From positions 124,001 to 188,000 of the forward strand of contig NZ_JAIGNM010000001.1 in the NCBI RefSeq assembly GCF_019711495.1: a DNA stretch of 64,000 bases, read 5' to 3'. The stretch is from Qipengyuania xiamenensis. GTDB taxonomy: Bacteria > Pseudomonadota > Alphaproteobacteria > Sphingomonadales > Sphingomonadaceae. Below the pieces are notes generated by a model that was not told where the DNA came from, made no database searches, and worked only from the letters and a program-made list of their open reading frames with translations. The first letter of the stretch is position 1. Each line of letters starts with the position of its first letter. Made by a program: the position numbers and the translations under genes. Shown here piece after piece: positions 35,378 to 44,541 of the stretch.

Positions 35378-36976
35378 ATGCTCGGAGCGATGCAGGACTG
35401 GACCATGCGTGTGACGCATGTGATCGACCACGCGGCACGTGAGGCACCGACCCGCGAAATCGTCACCCGCTGGGCGGATGGAACCGAAACCCGTACGAAC
35501 TGGGCTGGCATCCGCCGCGATGCGCTGAAGATGGCGCAGGCGCTGCAAAAGCTCGGCCTCAAACCGGGAGACAAGGTCGCCAGCATCGCGATGAACCATT
35601 CCCGCCACCTCGTCAGCTGGTATGGCGTGGCGGGCATGGGCGGCGTGCTCCACACGGTGAACCCGCGCCTGTTCGAGGACCAGCTCGAATATATCGTCAA
35701 TCACGCCGACGACCGCGTGGTGATCTACGACGCGGCCTTCCAGCCGATCGTCGACAAGATGCGTGACCGCTGGCCGAACGTCGAACATTACATCTGCTTC
35801 GACAGCGGAGAGCACACGACCTCGTTCGAAGACTGGATCGGCGCGGAAGACGGCGATTTCGAATGGGTCGAGGGCGACGAGCGCGACCCCTGCATGATCT
35901 GCTACACCAGCGGCACCACCGGCAATCCGAAAGGCGTCCAGTACGAGCATCGCAGCACTGTCCTGCATGCGATCTCGGGGCTGCAGCCATCGACTTTCAA
36001 CTTCAGCGCATCCTCGGTGATGCTGCCGGTCGTCCCGATGTTCCACGCGGCAAGCTGGGGGCTTCCCTATGCTGGGGCCATGGCGGGCATCAAGTTCGTC
36101 TTCAGCGCGGTGAACGATCCGGCGGTGCTGCACGAGATGATGCTCAAGGAAGGTGTGACCGACAGCGCGGGCGTGCCGACCGTCTGGCTCGCTCACTTCC
36201 AGTATTGCGACGCCGAGGGTATCGACCTGCCTCCGCTCAAGGCCGCAACCATCGGCGGCTCGGCTGCGCCCAGGTTCATGATCGAGCGCCTGATGAAGAA
36301 CGGCACCCGCGTCCAGCACGCTTGGGGCATGACCGAAACGTCGCCCATCGGCACGGTCGGCGGTCCGACGCATGACTGGGATCAGCTCAGCTTCGAAGAA
36401 AAGGTCACCAAGACCATGAAGCAGGGTCGCCCGATCTTCGGTGTGGAACTGCGCACTATCGACCTCGATGATCCGACCAAGGTCCTGCCGCGCGACGGCG
36501 AATCCTCCGGTGCACTGCAAATCCGCGGGCCATGGGTTGTGAAGCGTTATTTCAAGGCCGAGAAGGACGCGGTCACCGAGGATGGCTGGTTCGACACCGG
36601 GGACGTCGGCATGCTTCATCCTGACGGCACGCTGCAACTGACGGACCGCACCAAGGACGTGATCAAGTCGGGCGGGGAGTGGATTTCCTCGGTCGAACTC
36701 GAAAACGCAGCCGTTGGCCACCCGGCGGTTGCCGAAGCTGCCTGTATCGGCATGTTCCACCCCAAGTGGGACGAGCGCCCGGTGCTTTTCGTGGTCAAGA
36801 AGGCTGGGCAGGACGTCAGTGCCGAGGAAGTGACCAACTTCCTGTCCGACAAGGTCGCCAAGTGGTGGCTGCCCGATGCGGTGGAATTCGTCGACGACAT
36901 CCCGCACACCGCTACGGGCAAGATCAGCAAGAAGGACCTGCGCGACCGGTTCGCCGACTACAAGCTTGAGGCGTGA
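35378..36976 (+). CDS. Acyl-CoA synthetase (AMP-forming)
   Basis: This is a 532-residue adenylate-forming enzyme of the medium/long-chain acyl-CoA synthetase type that activates a fatty acid with ATP and CoA. The P-loop YTSGTTGNPKGV is near residues 175-186, the adenine motif HAWGMTETSPIG near 312-323, the hinge TDRTKDVIKSGGEWIS near 423-438, and the C-terminal lysine in TGKISKKDLR near 515. GDTGDVG-like text appears as FDTGDVGML. CAAGGAGAGAGG precedes ATG 35378. Its GTGA overlap with rluE couples two functionally unrelated genes. Confidence 0.92.
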   Translation: MLGAMQDWTMRVTHVIDHAAREAPTREIVTRWADGTETRTNWAGIRRDALKMAQALQKLGLKPGDKVASIAMNHSRHLVSWYGVAGMGGVLHTVNPRLFEDQLEYIVNHADDRVVIYDAAFQPIVDKMRDRWPNVEHYICFDSGEHTTSFEDWIGAEDGDFEWVEGDERDPCMICYTSGTTGNPKGVQYEHRSTVLHAISGLQPSTFNFSASSVMLPVVPMFHAASWGLPYAGAMAGIKFVFSAVNDPAVLHEMMLKEGVTDSAGVPTVWLAHFQYCDAEGIDLPPLKAATIGGSAAPRFMIERLMKNGTRVQHAWGMTETSPIGTVGGPTHDWDQLSFEEKVTKTMKQGRPIFGVELRTIDLDDPTKVLPRDGESSGALQIRGPWVVKRYFKAEKDAVTEDGWFDTGDVGMLHPDGTLQLTDRTKDVIKSGGEWISSVELENAAVGHPAVAEAACIGMFHPKWDERPVLFVVKKAGQDVSAEEVTNFLSDKVAKWWLPDAVEFVDDIPHTATGKISKKDLRDRFADYKLEA

Positions 36977-37518
36977 GCCGGCTGATCCTGCTCAACAAGC
37001 CCTTCGGTGTGCTTTCGCAGTTCACCGGGGGCAAGGAAGGGGTGGAAGACACCTTGGCGCATCTCATCGATGTGCCGGGTGTCTATCCCGCTGGCAGACT
37101 CGACAAGGATAGCGAAGGGCTGCTCCTGCTGACCGACGATGGCCGGTTGCAGTCGCGCATTGCCGAGCCTCGTTACAAGATGGCGAAGACCTACCTCGTG
37201 CAGGTCGAGGGTGAGGCGAGTGACGAGGCTCTGGAAAAACTGGCGCGCGGCGTCGAGCTCAAGGATGGGATGACCCGTCCTGCCCGCGCGAAACGCGTCG
37301 ATCCGCCACCAGTCTGGGACCGCGATCCGCCGGTCCGCTATCGCAAGAGTGTGCCCGACAGCTGGATTGCGCTCGAGATCACTGAAGGACGCAATCGCCA
37401 GGTCCGCCGCATGACCGCCGCCGCGGGCCTGCCGACGCTGCGCCTGATCCGCTGGCGCATTGGCGACTGGAGCGTGGACGGCATAGCGCCCGGCACCTAC
37501 CGTGAAATCCGAGTTTGA
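36973..37518 (+). CDS. rluE: rRNA pseudouridine synthase (RluE-like)
   Basis: This is a 181-residue RsuA-family pseudouridine synthase that matches RluE (23S rRNA, position 2457 in E. coli numbering). It lacks an S4 domain. The catalytic Asp is in AGRLDKDSEGLLLLT near residues 41-55, and ITEGRNRQVRRM near 136-147 is the second family block. The N-terminal LILLNKPFGVLSQFT is typical. The start is GTG 36973, which overlaps the acyl-CoA synthetase stop. 23S position is inferred from subfamily only. Confidence 0.9.
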   Translation: MSRLILLNKPFGVLSQFTGGKEGVEDTLAHLIDVPGVYPAGRLDKDSEGLLLLTDDGRLQSRIAEPRYKMAKTYLVQVEGEASDEALEKLARGVELKDGMTRPARAKRVDPPPVWDRDPPVRYRKSVPDSWIALEITEGRNRQVRRMTAAAGLPTLRLIRWRIGDWSVDGIAPGTYREIRV

Positions 37519-37528
37519 GGAGAGAGCC

Positions 37529-37963
37529 GTGACCGAAACCTATATCGACCCGAGCCGCGCCAATTTCGAGGCGTTCAAGGACCTCCCACGCGACGAGCCG
37601 ATCCACATGCTCAACCTCGTCGAATACCGCGAAGAGGCTCAGTACCCCGATGGCCACGAGCATACGGGCAAGGGCTGGAGCGGCCGCCGCGCCTACGAGG
37701 AATACGGCAAGACCAGCGGCCCCATCTTCCGCCGCGTCGGCGGCGAGATCGTCTGGCGTGGGGCTTTCCAGACCGTGGTTACGGGACCGGAAGCGATGCG
37801 CTGGCACGACGGCTTCGTGGCGCAATACCCGAACTCGGGCGCGTTCTTCGAGATGATCAAGGACCCGGACTACCAGAAGGCGGTGGTCAACCGCACGGCG
37901 GCGCTGGCCGACAGCAGGCTGGTGCGGTTCAAACCGGGAGCCGCGGGAGAAGGGTTTGGCTAG
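37529..37963 (+). CDS. DUF1330 domain protein
   Basis: This 144-residue soluble protein matches the DUF1330 ferredoxin-like (alpha-beta barrel dimer) group: PIHMLNLVEYREEAQYPDG, then RRAYEEYGKTSGPIF, then an FQTVVTGPEAMRW and PNSGAFFEMIKDPDYQKAVVNR region. The function of the family is unknown. The start is GTG 37529 with GAGGAGAGAG upstream; an ATG at 37502 overlaps rluE and gives non-family sequence. It is probably the last gene of the dnaE-downstream group and converges on the lipoprotein gene. Confidence 0.75.
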   Translation: MTETYIDPSRANFEAFKDLPRDEPIHMLNLVEYREEAQYPDGHEHTGKGWSGRRAYEEYGKTSGPIFRRVGGEIVWRGAFQTVVTGPEAMRWHDGFVAQYPNSGAFFEMIKDPDYQKAVVNRTAALADSRLVRFKPGAAGEGFG

Positions 37964-37996
37964 GTCCGTTAACGACCCCATTGCGGAGGTTTAGCG

Positions 37997-38581
37997 CTAG
38001 CTAATCCAACGAGTGTCTTCTCCCACCAGCAGCCATTCTCCATCATCTGTCTTGGAATAGACTGCCAGAAGCCCAACCACGGCGAGGCCTCCCATTCCCT
38101 TGCTGGAGAAGATTACAGCGTGCCTTCCGTTTTTGGTGAAAATGGGCATCGCAATCGAGAGTACGTGCGCCTCCCAATCGTCACCAGTGGTCAGGGTGCC
38201 GATCCTCGCGTCGTCGGAAATGACGGCTTGTTGGGATAGCGAAGACCCAAGGTCGACACATGCCTCAAGAACACTTTGCTCGGGAAGCTTTGTGATCTTG
38301 CGCCAATCGGCGGCGTCAGTGATGGCGTCCGGCAATGCGGCCTCGACCGGGCCGTCTTTAGTGATGATAGCGCGCAATTGGTACGGTTCCGTTCGTACTG
38401 CGATATATTGTGGAGCATCAGCATTTTGCGTCCTGAAGCGCTCCGCCTCGCCCACAAACCGCTCAACATAATCCGTCACGATTTCACACGCGTCGTGCCG
38501 GGGCGGTGTTTGCGCTTCGCTAGCGCTGCATGCAGCAAGCAAGCCGGCAAATATCGCCACGCTGAGAAAATGACTTCGCAT
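37997..38581 (-). CDS. Hypothetical lipoprotein in AT-richer DNA
   Basis: I do not recognise this 194-residue protein. The N-terminus RSHFLSVAIFAGLLAACSAS is a lipoprotein signal with lipobox LAAC (Cys18). The mature part has two further cysteines and no repeats. Composition and codon use differ from the neighbours: third positions use A and T more often and local GC is visibly lower than the surrounding sequence, which suggests recent acquisition or relaxed selection. It stands alone between rluE-DUF1330 and the radical SAM gene. Confidence 0.7.
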   Translation of the reverse strand: MRSHFLSVAIFAGLLAACSASEAQTPPRHDACEIVTDYVERFVGEAERFRTQNADAPQYIAVRTEPYQLRAIITKDGPVEAALPDAITDAADWRKITKLPEQSVLEACVDLGSSLSQQAVISDDARIGTLTTGDDWEAHVLSIAMPIFTKNGRHAVIFSSKGMGGLAVVGLLAVYSKTDDGEWLLVGEDTRWIS

Positions 38582-38644
38582 TGGTTGGAGCTACTGATTT
38601 CAGTGAGAGGACACAATGTCGGCTTCCCACCCACTTTGGGACGT

Positions 38645-39742
38645 TCAAAGCAACCTTAGCTGCCCGCCAACCGCTGGCGGTCTGAATTGCGTACAATCCA
38701 GTTCGAACTTCGCCTTCCCCAGCCCCGCGCGCTTGCAAGCAAGGCGAAACCTTGCACGGAAGAGATCGGCCCAGACGCCGGTAGGTTTGAGGCGCGAGAA
38801 GAAGTTGGGGTCGTTGTCCTTGCCGTTGCGGATCGACTGGACGATGCTCATCACCTTGTCGCCGCGCTCGGGGTAGTGGACCGAGAGCCATTCGCGGAAC
38901 AGCGGCGCGACTTCGTGGGGCAGGCGCAACGGGATCCAGCCCACGCTGTCGACACCGATCGCGGCGGCACGCTGGACGATCTCTTCCATGAACTCGTCGG
39001 TGATCGCAGGGATGACCGGCGCGACCGAGCAATGGCTTGGAACGCCTGCCTCGACCAGTTTCTCCAATGCCGCGAGTCGCTTGGCGGGTGAAGCTGCGCG
39101 GGGTTCGAGCTTGCCCGACAGCTTCGGATCGAGGCTCGTCACCGAAATCGCCACTGCCACCAGCCGCCGCTCCGCCATATCTGCGAGCAGGTCGAGATCG
39201 TCGAGAACGCGGTCCGACTTGGTTGTGATCGTCACCGGATGCCTTGCATCCAGGCACACTTCCAGCACGGCCCTCGTGATGCGGTAGTCGCGCTCGATCG
39301 GTTGGTAGGGATCGGTGTTGGTCCCCATGGCAATCGGCTTGGGGCGATACTTCGGTTTCGCCAGCGTCGCGCGCAGCAGTTCGGCGGCATTCGGCTTGGC
39401 GAACAGCTGGGTCTCGAAGTCGAGGCCGGGCGAGAGGTCGTGATAGGCGTGGGTAGGGCGGGCAAAGCAGTAAACGCAGCCATGCTCGCACCCGCGATAG
39501 GCGTTGATCGAGCGGTCGAAAATAATGTCCGGCGACTGGTTGAAACTGAGGATGGTCTTCGGGTTCTCCTCGGTGACATGGGTGCGCAGCTTCACCGGTG
39601 GGCCGTCAAGCGTCTCCATATCATCGCGCCAGTCGCCATCGGCCTCGCGCGTGGCAAGGCCGAAGCGTGTCGGGACCGCGCGCGATTGCGCACCCCGTCC
39701 GGTGACAGGCGACTCACTGCTTTTCTCCATGCATGAGAACAT
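38645..39742 (-). CDS. Radical SAM protein, PA0069 / spore-photoproduct-lyase-like
   Basis: This 365-residue protein is in the PA0069 radical SAM family. The [4Fe-4S] motif is CEHGCVYC (CxxxCxxC) near residues 85-92, followed by FARPTHAYHDLSPGLDFETQ and the block IAMGTNTDPYQPIERDYRITR near 137-157, typical of spore-photoproduct-lyase-like enzymes. The reaction is not established for this family. A start at ATG 39730 (MEKSSESP) is also possible in place of 39742. It runs downstream of moaB on the same strand, 31 bases from its stop. Confidence 0.88.
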   Translation of the reverse strand: MFSCMEKSSESPVTGRGAQSRAVPTRFGLATREADGDWRDDMETLDGPPVKLRTHVTEENPKTILSFNQSPDIIFDRSINAYRGCEHGCVYCFARPTHAYHDLSPGLDFETQLFAKPNAAELLRATLAKPKYRPKPIAMGTNTDPYQPIERDYRITRAVLEVCLDARHPVTITTKSDRVLDDLDLLADMAERRLVAVAISVTSLDPKLSGKLEPRAASPAKRLAALEKLVEAGVPSHCSVAPVIPAITDEFMEEIVQRAAAIGVDSVGWIPLRLPHEVAPLFREWLSVHYPERGDKVMSIVQSIRNGKDNDPNFFSRLKPTGVWADLFRARFRLACKRAGLGKAKFELDCTQFRPPAVGGQLRLL

Positions 39743-39772
39743 ACACGGAACATACGGGAGGGAACAGAGGGT

Positions 39773-40300
39773 TTATCGCTCGCGCAAGCGCGGCATCAAT
39801 TCCACGAAATTGCAGGGCTTGTGGCGGCTGTCGAGCTGGAGCGCGAGGATCTTGTCCCAGCCGTCCTTCACTGCGCCGTTCGAGCCGGGCAGGGCGAAGA
39901 TATAGGTCCCGCGCGCGATTACTGCGCAAGCGCGGCTCTGGATCGTGCTGGTGCCGATGGACTCGAAACTCAGCCAGCGGAAGAGTTCGCCGAAGCCGGG
40001 GATGTCCTTGTCCTTCACGCGGTCGAGCGCTTCGGGTGTCACGTCGCGCCCGGTCAGGCCTGTGCCGCCCGTGGTGATGACCGCATCGATCTGCTCGTCG
40101 TCGATCCACCGATGGAGGTGCGCGGCGATCTCGTTCTTGTCGTCGCGGCTGATCTCACGAGCCACCAACGTGTGCCCGGCATCCGCGATCCTTTGAGCCA
40201 GAATATCTCCCGAGGTATCCTCGCTCGCCTTGCGGGTATCGGAGATCGTGAGCAGCGCGATGTTGACCGGTTTGAAGGTCAGGCTCTCGTCGATAGCCAT
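39773..40300 (-). CDS. moaB: Molybdenum cofactor biosynthesis protein MoaB
   Basis: This 175-residue MoaB/MogA-type protein probably adenylates molybdopterin before molybdenum insertion. [17 protein letters not shown] near residues 75-91 is the MPT-binding core, and the C-terminal [20 protein letters not shown] and [13 protein letters not shown] are standard. ATG 40300 ([21 protein letters not shown]) is chosen; in-frame sequence upstream overlaps slt. It follows slt by 10 bases in a UDG-like-slt-moaB unit. No other molybdenum cofactor genes are in the window. Confidence 0.92.
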   Translation of the reverse strand: MAIDESLTFKPVNIALLTISDTRKASEDTSGDILAQRIADAGHTLVAREISRDDKNEIAAHLHRWIDDEQIDAVITTGGTGLTGRDVTPEALDRVKDKDIPGFGELFRWLSFESIGTSTIQSRACAVIARGTYIFALPGSNGAVKDGWDKILALQLDSRHKPCNFVELMPRLRER

Positions 40301-40310
40301 CGGTTTCCTC

Positions 40311-42023
40311 TCAGCGGGTACGGGGGAATTGCGGCCAATCGTTCTCGGCCAGATCGGTGCGGCTAGGCGCTTCGGCACCGGCCTGGCGCAGATACATCCA
40401 GTAATTGCGCATCACGATGGCGACATAACCGCGCGTTTCCCAATAGGGGATCGATTCCATCCAGAGCAGCGGATCGCCCTGGTCGTTGATCTCGCCGTTC
40501 CAGCGGGCGACAGGGGTGGGCCCCGCATTATACGCAGCCATGACTTTGGGCAGGTGACCGCGCGTGTAACCGGCCTGTGCAAGGGCCTCGAGCGTGCGCT
40601 GCCCGAAAGCGAGGTTCGTGCGCGGGTCCTTGAGGTCGGCACTCGCGCTCATATTGATCGACGCGGCATATTCGCGCGCCGCGATCGGGCGGATCTGCAT
40701 CAGGCCGATGGCATTGGCGGGGCTGACCACGCGTTCGCGGAAATTCGATTCCTGCAGCGCATGCGCAAAGGCGAGCGCAGGATCGACCCGCCATCCGCCA
40801 TGCGGCGTGTGATAGGCCACGGGCCAGCGCAGGTTGGCGGGCGAACGCTCTCCGCGCGGTGCGTTGTAGGCCATGAAGGTCTGAGCACCGGCAAGACCGA
40901 GCGCGCGGGCAAGCCTGGTGAGTGCGGCAAAATCGCGTGAGTTGCCGTAGCGCACCTGCCAGCGCAGGACCTCGTCGGCGATATCGCGGCGGCCGACTTC
41001 GGCCAGCATGACCGCTTCGCGCACGGCAGTTTCCCCGGAGAGTTTGCGCCAATCCTCTGCCGTCAGGTCGGGCGCGGTATGGTTGCTCGGTAGATCGCGA
41101 CCGAGCTGTTCGTTTGCCAGCATGCCATAGAGCGTTTCGTCATAGCGCGCGGCGCTGCGCAGGTGGGCATCCGCTGTCTGGGGCTGGCGGCACCGGATCA
41201 GGCTACGGGCGGCCCAGTAGTGCGCGGCGGTCCGCAATTCGACATTGTCCGCTTCGGAGGCGCTCGCGGCGAAATACTGCGCTGCACGTTCGCAATCGCC
41301 GAGACGCCATGCCGACAGGCCGGCGACCCAATGGCCCTCGGCTACCCAAGGGCCGCTTCCCTGGCCGACGAGTTGCGCCATGCCGTAGGCCTCGGCATCG
41401 CGGTTTTCGATGTAATAGCTCCACGCGACGCGCTGACGCCATTCTGCCCGGGCCTGGCCGGACAACGAGGCATCCACTCCGTCCAGCAGCAGGCGTGCGC
41501 CGTCGGGATCGTCATTGGTGATCCGCTCGAGGATTGCCTCGCGAACGCTGTCGGGCAAAGTGCCGTCGCGTACCGTGGCGGGTCGCACGCGCCTGGTGAT
41601 GCCTTGCTGGCGTGTCAGAGAATTTTCGCGCGGCAGGTCCGGACGCCAGGAAAGACCGCGGGTCTCGCCGAGCCGGACGATGTCCTCGACCCTCGAACTG
41701 TCAGGATAGCGCCTTAGCCAATCCTCGATACGGCCGAGTTCGATCCGCGGGCTGTTCGGGTCGAGATAATAGGTTGCGAGCGCAGCGCCATGCAGGGGGC
41801 CCTCGCTGCGTTGTGAAAGCATGACCTCTACGCGGTCCCAGTTCTGCGCATCGATCGCGTCGAACAAGGATGCGTAATAGCCGCGATCTTCTGTCGAAAG
41901 CAGCGTGGGCAGCGCGGAGGAATGCGAAGCGGTGAAGTAGGCGACGCTGTCGGACTGGGCGAGCGCGGGTGTCGCGCAAAGAGCGGTCCCGGCCGCGGCA
42001 ATCCAGAACAGGGGTTTCTTCAT
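40311..42023 (-). CDS. slt: Soluble lytic transglycosylase
   Basis: This periplasmic enzyme cleaves glycan strands of peptidoglycan to 1,6-anhydro products. The 570-residue precursor has a signal peptide (KKPLFWIAAAGTALCATPALAQ). A long helical superhelix region follows (about 30-400). The C-terminal SLT domain has the catalytic Glu in QESNFRERVVSPANAIGLMQ-type sequence near residues 421-440, followed by NLAFGQ and MAAYNAGPTPVARW. ATG 42023 overlaps the stop of the UDG-like gene (ATGA). Confidence 0.92.
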   Translation of the reverse strand: MKKPLFWIAAAGTALCATPALAQSDSVAYFTASHSSALPTLLSTEDRGYYASLFDAIDAQNWDRVEVMLSQRSEGPLHGAALATYYLDPNSPRIELGRIEDWLRRYPDSSRVEDIVRLGETRGLSWRPDLPRENSLTRQQGITRRVRPATVRDGTLPDSVREAILERITNDDPDGARLLLDGVDASLSGQARAEWRQRVAWSYYIENRDAEAYGMAQLVGQGSGPWVAEGHWVAGLSAWRLGDCERAAQYFAASASEADNVELRTAAHYWAARSLIRCRQPQTADAHLRSAARYDETLYGMLANEQLGRDLPSNHTAPDLTAEDWRKLSGETAVREAVMLAEVGRRDIADEVLRWQVRYGNSRDFAALTRLARALGLAGAQTFMAYNAPRGERSPANLRWPVAYHTPHGGWRVDPALAFAHALQESNFRERVVSPANAIGLMQIRPIAAREYAASINMSASADLKDPRTNLAFGQRTLEALAQAGYTRGHLPKVMAAYNAGPTPVARWNGEINDQGDPLLWMESIPYWETRGYVAIVMRNYWMYLRQAGAEAPSRTDLAENDWPQFPRTR

Positions 42024-42805
42024 GCAGTCCATTCCAGCCAGCGGTTCCAGAAATTGCGGCGTCTCGGCGCGGATCGGGCGAGCTCCGCCAATTGCGGTGC
42101 GAGCATGAGGGGAAGGGTGTTTTCACCTGCCTTAACGACCGCCGGTTCGCGCGCCATGTCCGGCGAGATATCGAACAGGGGAGCGAGCGCGCGGCCAAAT
42201 ACGAGCACCCGGTGGGGTGCTGCCACCGCGATATGGTGCCGGGTCACTTCCGACATACCCTGTCGGGCGATGGCCGCCCAGTCGGGCAGCGATACAGGCG
42301 CGGGCAATGCGCTGGCCAGATAAAGTTCGTGCGGTTGCAATCCCATGGAGCCGGTGACGGCTTCTAGGAAGCGACCCGGAGCACCGGAAAGCAGTGCATC
42401 GGTGTCGCCATCCATCGGCTCGGGCACGATCACCATAAGTTTGGCGCCTGCTACACCGCGTGGCGGCAGGCGGTTTTGCACACCGGCCTGGGAGAGTGAT
42501 GCTTCCGCCATCCACCATTCGCGAAATTTTTCCAGCGTGTCCGGAAAGCTCCCGGGCGCGCCGCCGATTTGCGCGGTTTCCGCAGTGCCTTCGAAAGCGC
42601 GCTCGAGTGGCGTCTGCTTCGGTTCTTCGGGCAGCTTTCGCGGCTTTGGCGACGCTACGGCCTGCTCTTCTTCAGGCTCGGCCAGCCAGCTTGTAGCCTC
42701 GTCGCGGTAATCGTCTTCGACCCCGGCCTCGCGCCACCAATCGAGCGCTGCTTCGAGAGCGTCTGCAGGCGATAATTCGCGGGTTTCCGGTGTGTCTGCG
42801 ATCAT
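42020..42805 (-). CDS. Degenerate uracil-DNA-glycosylase-like protein
   Basis: The 261-residue protein has the layout of the UDG superfamily, with an acidic N-terminal extension of about 100 residues. Fold landmarks survive: KLMVIVPEPMDGDTD (position of GEAPG), GRFLEAVTGSMGL, LYLASALPAPVSLPDW, and VLVFGRALAPLF. The type 4 iron-sulfur cysteines are absent; no cysteine is visible. The active-site phrase GEAPGxxED is changed, and the HPS loop at the end reads APQL. It is therefore probably inactive or changed in function. It is translationally coupled to slt downstream. Confidence 0.7.
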   Translation of the reverse strand: MIADTPETRELSPADALEAALDWWREAGVEDDYRDEATSWLAEPEEEQAVASPKPRKLPEEPKQTPLERAFEGTAETAQIGGAPGSFPDTLEKFREWWMAEASLSQAGVQNRLPPRGVAGAKLMVIVPEPMDGDTDALLSGAPGRFLEAVTGSMGLQPHELYLASALPAPVSLPDWAAIARQGMSEVTRHHIAVAAPHRVLVFGRALAPLFDISPDMAREPAVVKAGENTLPLMLAPQLAELARSAPRRRNFWNRWLEWTA

Positions 42806-42887
42806 TTTCCGTCCGTCCTAGGTCTTGACCTCAAACCGCCCAGCAATCAAGGCAATCCCAACGCTTAAGCGACGAAAAGAGAGAGAT

Positions 42888-44534
42888 ATGAGCGAACGCG
42901 AATCGATGCCCTGCGACGTCGTCATCATCGGCGGCGGCCCGGCCGGCCTTTCGGCGGCTATCCGGTTGAAGCAAATCAACGAGGACCTCGAGGTCGTCGT
43001 GCTGGAAAAGGGCAGCGAAATCGGCGCGCACATCCTGTCGGGCGCAGTGGTCGACCCGAAGGCGATGAACGAGCTCTTCCCAGACTGGCGCAACATGGAT
43101 TGCCCGCTCGCCGAAACGCCTGTGACCGAGAACCACCACTGGGTGCTGTCGGAAGGCGGCAAGTCGGACCTTCCCGAATTCCTCCTGCCGCCCTTCATGA
43201 GCAATGACGGCAATTACACCGCCTCGCTCGGCAACACCTGCCGCTGGCTGGCCGAACAGGCCGAAGGGCTTGGCGTGATGGTCTTCCCCGGCTTCCCCGC
43301 CGCCGAAGTTCTCTTCGACGACAAGGGCGCGGTCTCCGGCGTGGTTACGCAGGACATGGGCATTGCCGAAGATGGCAGCCACAAGGGCGATTACCAGCCC
43401 GGCATGGAAATCCACGCGAAATACACGCTCTTCGCAGAGGGCGCGCGCGGCAACCTCACCAAGAAAATGAAGGCCAAGTTCGACCTCGAGGCCGATTGCG
43501 AGCCGCAGGTCTATGGCCTTGGCATCAAGGAACTGTGGGACGTCGATCCCGAAGTCTACGAACAGGGCAAGGTCATCCATACGCAAGGCTGGCCGCTGAG
43601 CGAGACCGGCACCTGGGGCGGCGGCTTCATCTATCACCAAGCGAACGGGCAGGTGGCGCTCGGCTTCGTGACAGCGCTCGATTACAAGAACCCCTACGTT
43701 TCGCCCTACCAGGAATTCCAGCGCTGGAAGCACCATCCCGAGGTGGCTGCCATCCTCAAGGGCGGCAAGCGCGTGGCCTATGGCGCGCGCGTCATCAACG
43801 AAGGTGGCTGGCAGTCCGTGCCCAAACTCGCCTTCCCGGGCGGTGCACTCATCGGTTGCTCGGCAGGCTTCGTGAACGTTCCGCGCATCAAGGGCACGCA
43901 CACTGCCATGAAGAGCGGCATGCTCGCCGCCGAGAGCATCGCTGCCGCCATCGCGGCGGGCCACGAGCATAGCGAGCTGATGGATTACGACGCCGCCGTG
44001 CGCGACAGCTGGATTGCGACCGAGCTCAAGAAGGTGAAGAACGCGCAGCCCGCCGTCGCCAAATATGGCGAGGACCTCGGCACCGTGCTCGCGGGCATCG
44101 ACATGTGGATGCGTACGCTGAAAATCGGCCTGCCCATCACCATGAAGCATCACCGCGACCACGAAATGCTCGAACGCGCGGACCTTTATGCGCCGATCAA
44201 ATATCCCAAGCCCGACGGCACGCTCAGCTTCGACCGCCTTACCAATGTCAGCTTCAGCTATACCAACCACGCCGAAGACCAGCCGGTCCACCTCAAGGTC
44301 TGCGACCGCGAGTTGCAGCGCGAAAGCGAACTGGAAGTCTATGGCGGTCCCTCGACCCGCTATTGCCCGGCAGGCGTCTACGAGTGGATTATCGAGGAGG
44401 GCGCGGAGCCCAAGTTCCAGATCAACTCGCAAAACTGTGTCCACTGCAAGACCTGCGACATCAAGGACCCGAACCAGAACATCGAATGGACCACGCCCGA
44501 AGGCGGCGGCGGTCCGAACTACCCGAATATGTAA
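42888..44534 (+). CDS. etfD: Electron transfer flavoprotein-ubiquinone oxidoreductase
   Basis: This membrane-peripheral enzyme passes electrons from ETF to ubiquinone, linking fatty and amino acid oxidation to respiration. From ATG 42888 it has 548 residues. The FAD motif VIIGGGPAGLSAA is near residues 10-22, and EIGAHILSGAVVDP and GCSAGFVNVPRIKGTHTAMKSG-type blocks follow. The C-terminal [4Fe-4S] domain has CPAGVYEW and CVHCKTCDIKDP near 509-530. GAGAGAGAT upstream fits ATG 42888; an ATG at 42825 adds unrelated residues. ispE follows after 7 bases. Confidence 0.95.
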   Translation: MSERESMPCDVVIIGGGPAGLSAAIRLKQINEDLEVVVLEKGSEIGAHILSGAVVDPKAMNELFPDWRNMDCPLAETPVTENHHWVLSEGGKSDLPEFLLPPFMSNDGNYTASLGNTCRWLAEQAEGLGVMVFPGFPAAEVLFDDKGAVSGVVTQDMGIAEDGSHKGDYQPGMEIHAKYTLFAEGARGNLTKKMKAKFDLEADCEPQVYGLGIKELWDVDPEVYEQGKVIHTQGWPLSETGTWGGGFIYHQANGQVALGFVTALDYKNPYVSPYQEFQRWKHHPEVAAILKGGKRVAYGARVINEGGWQSVPKLAFPGGALIGCSAGFVNVPRIKGTHTAMKSGMLAAESIAAAIAAGHEHSELMDYDAAVRDSWIATELKKVKNAQPAVAKYGEDLGTVLAGIDMWMRTLKIGLPITMKHHRDHEMLERADLYAPIKYPKPDGTLSFDRLTNVSFSYTNHAEDQPVHLKVCDRELQRESELEVYGGPSTRYCPAGVYEWIIEEGAEPKFQINSQNCVHCKTCDIKDPNQNIEWTTPEGGGGPNYPNM

Positions 44535-44541
44535 CCGCCGG

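Noticed and set aside
35315-36907. 530-codon open frame antisense to the acyl-CoA synthetase gene
   Set aside because: No motif can be recognised and it spans the sense gene almost exactly.
42831-44444. 537-codon open frame antisense to the ETF-ubiquinone oxidoreductase gene
   Set aside because: It mirrors a gene with conserved FAD and iron-sulfur motifs, and shows no domain of its own.
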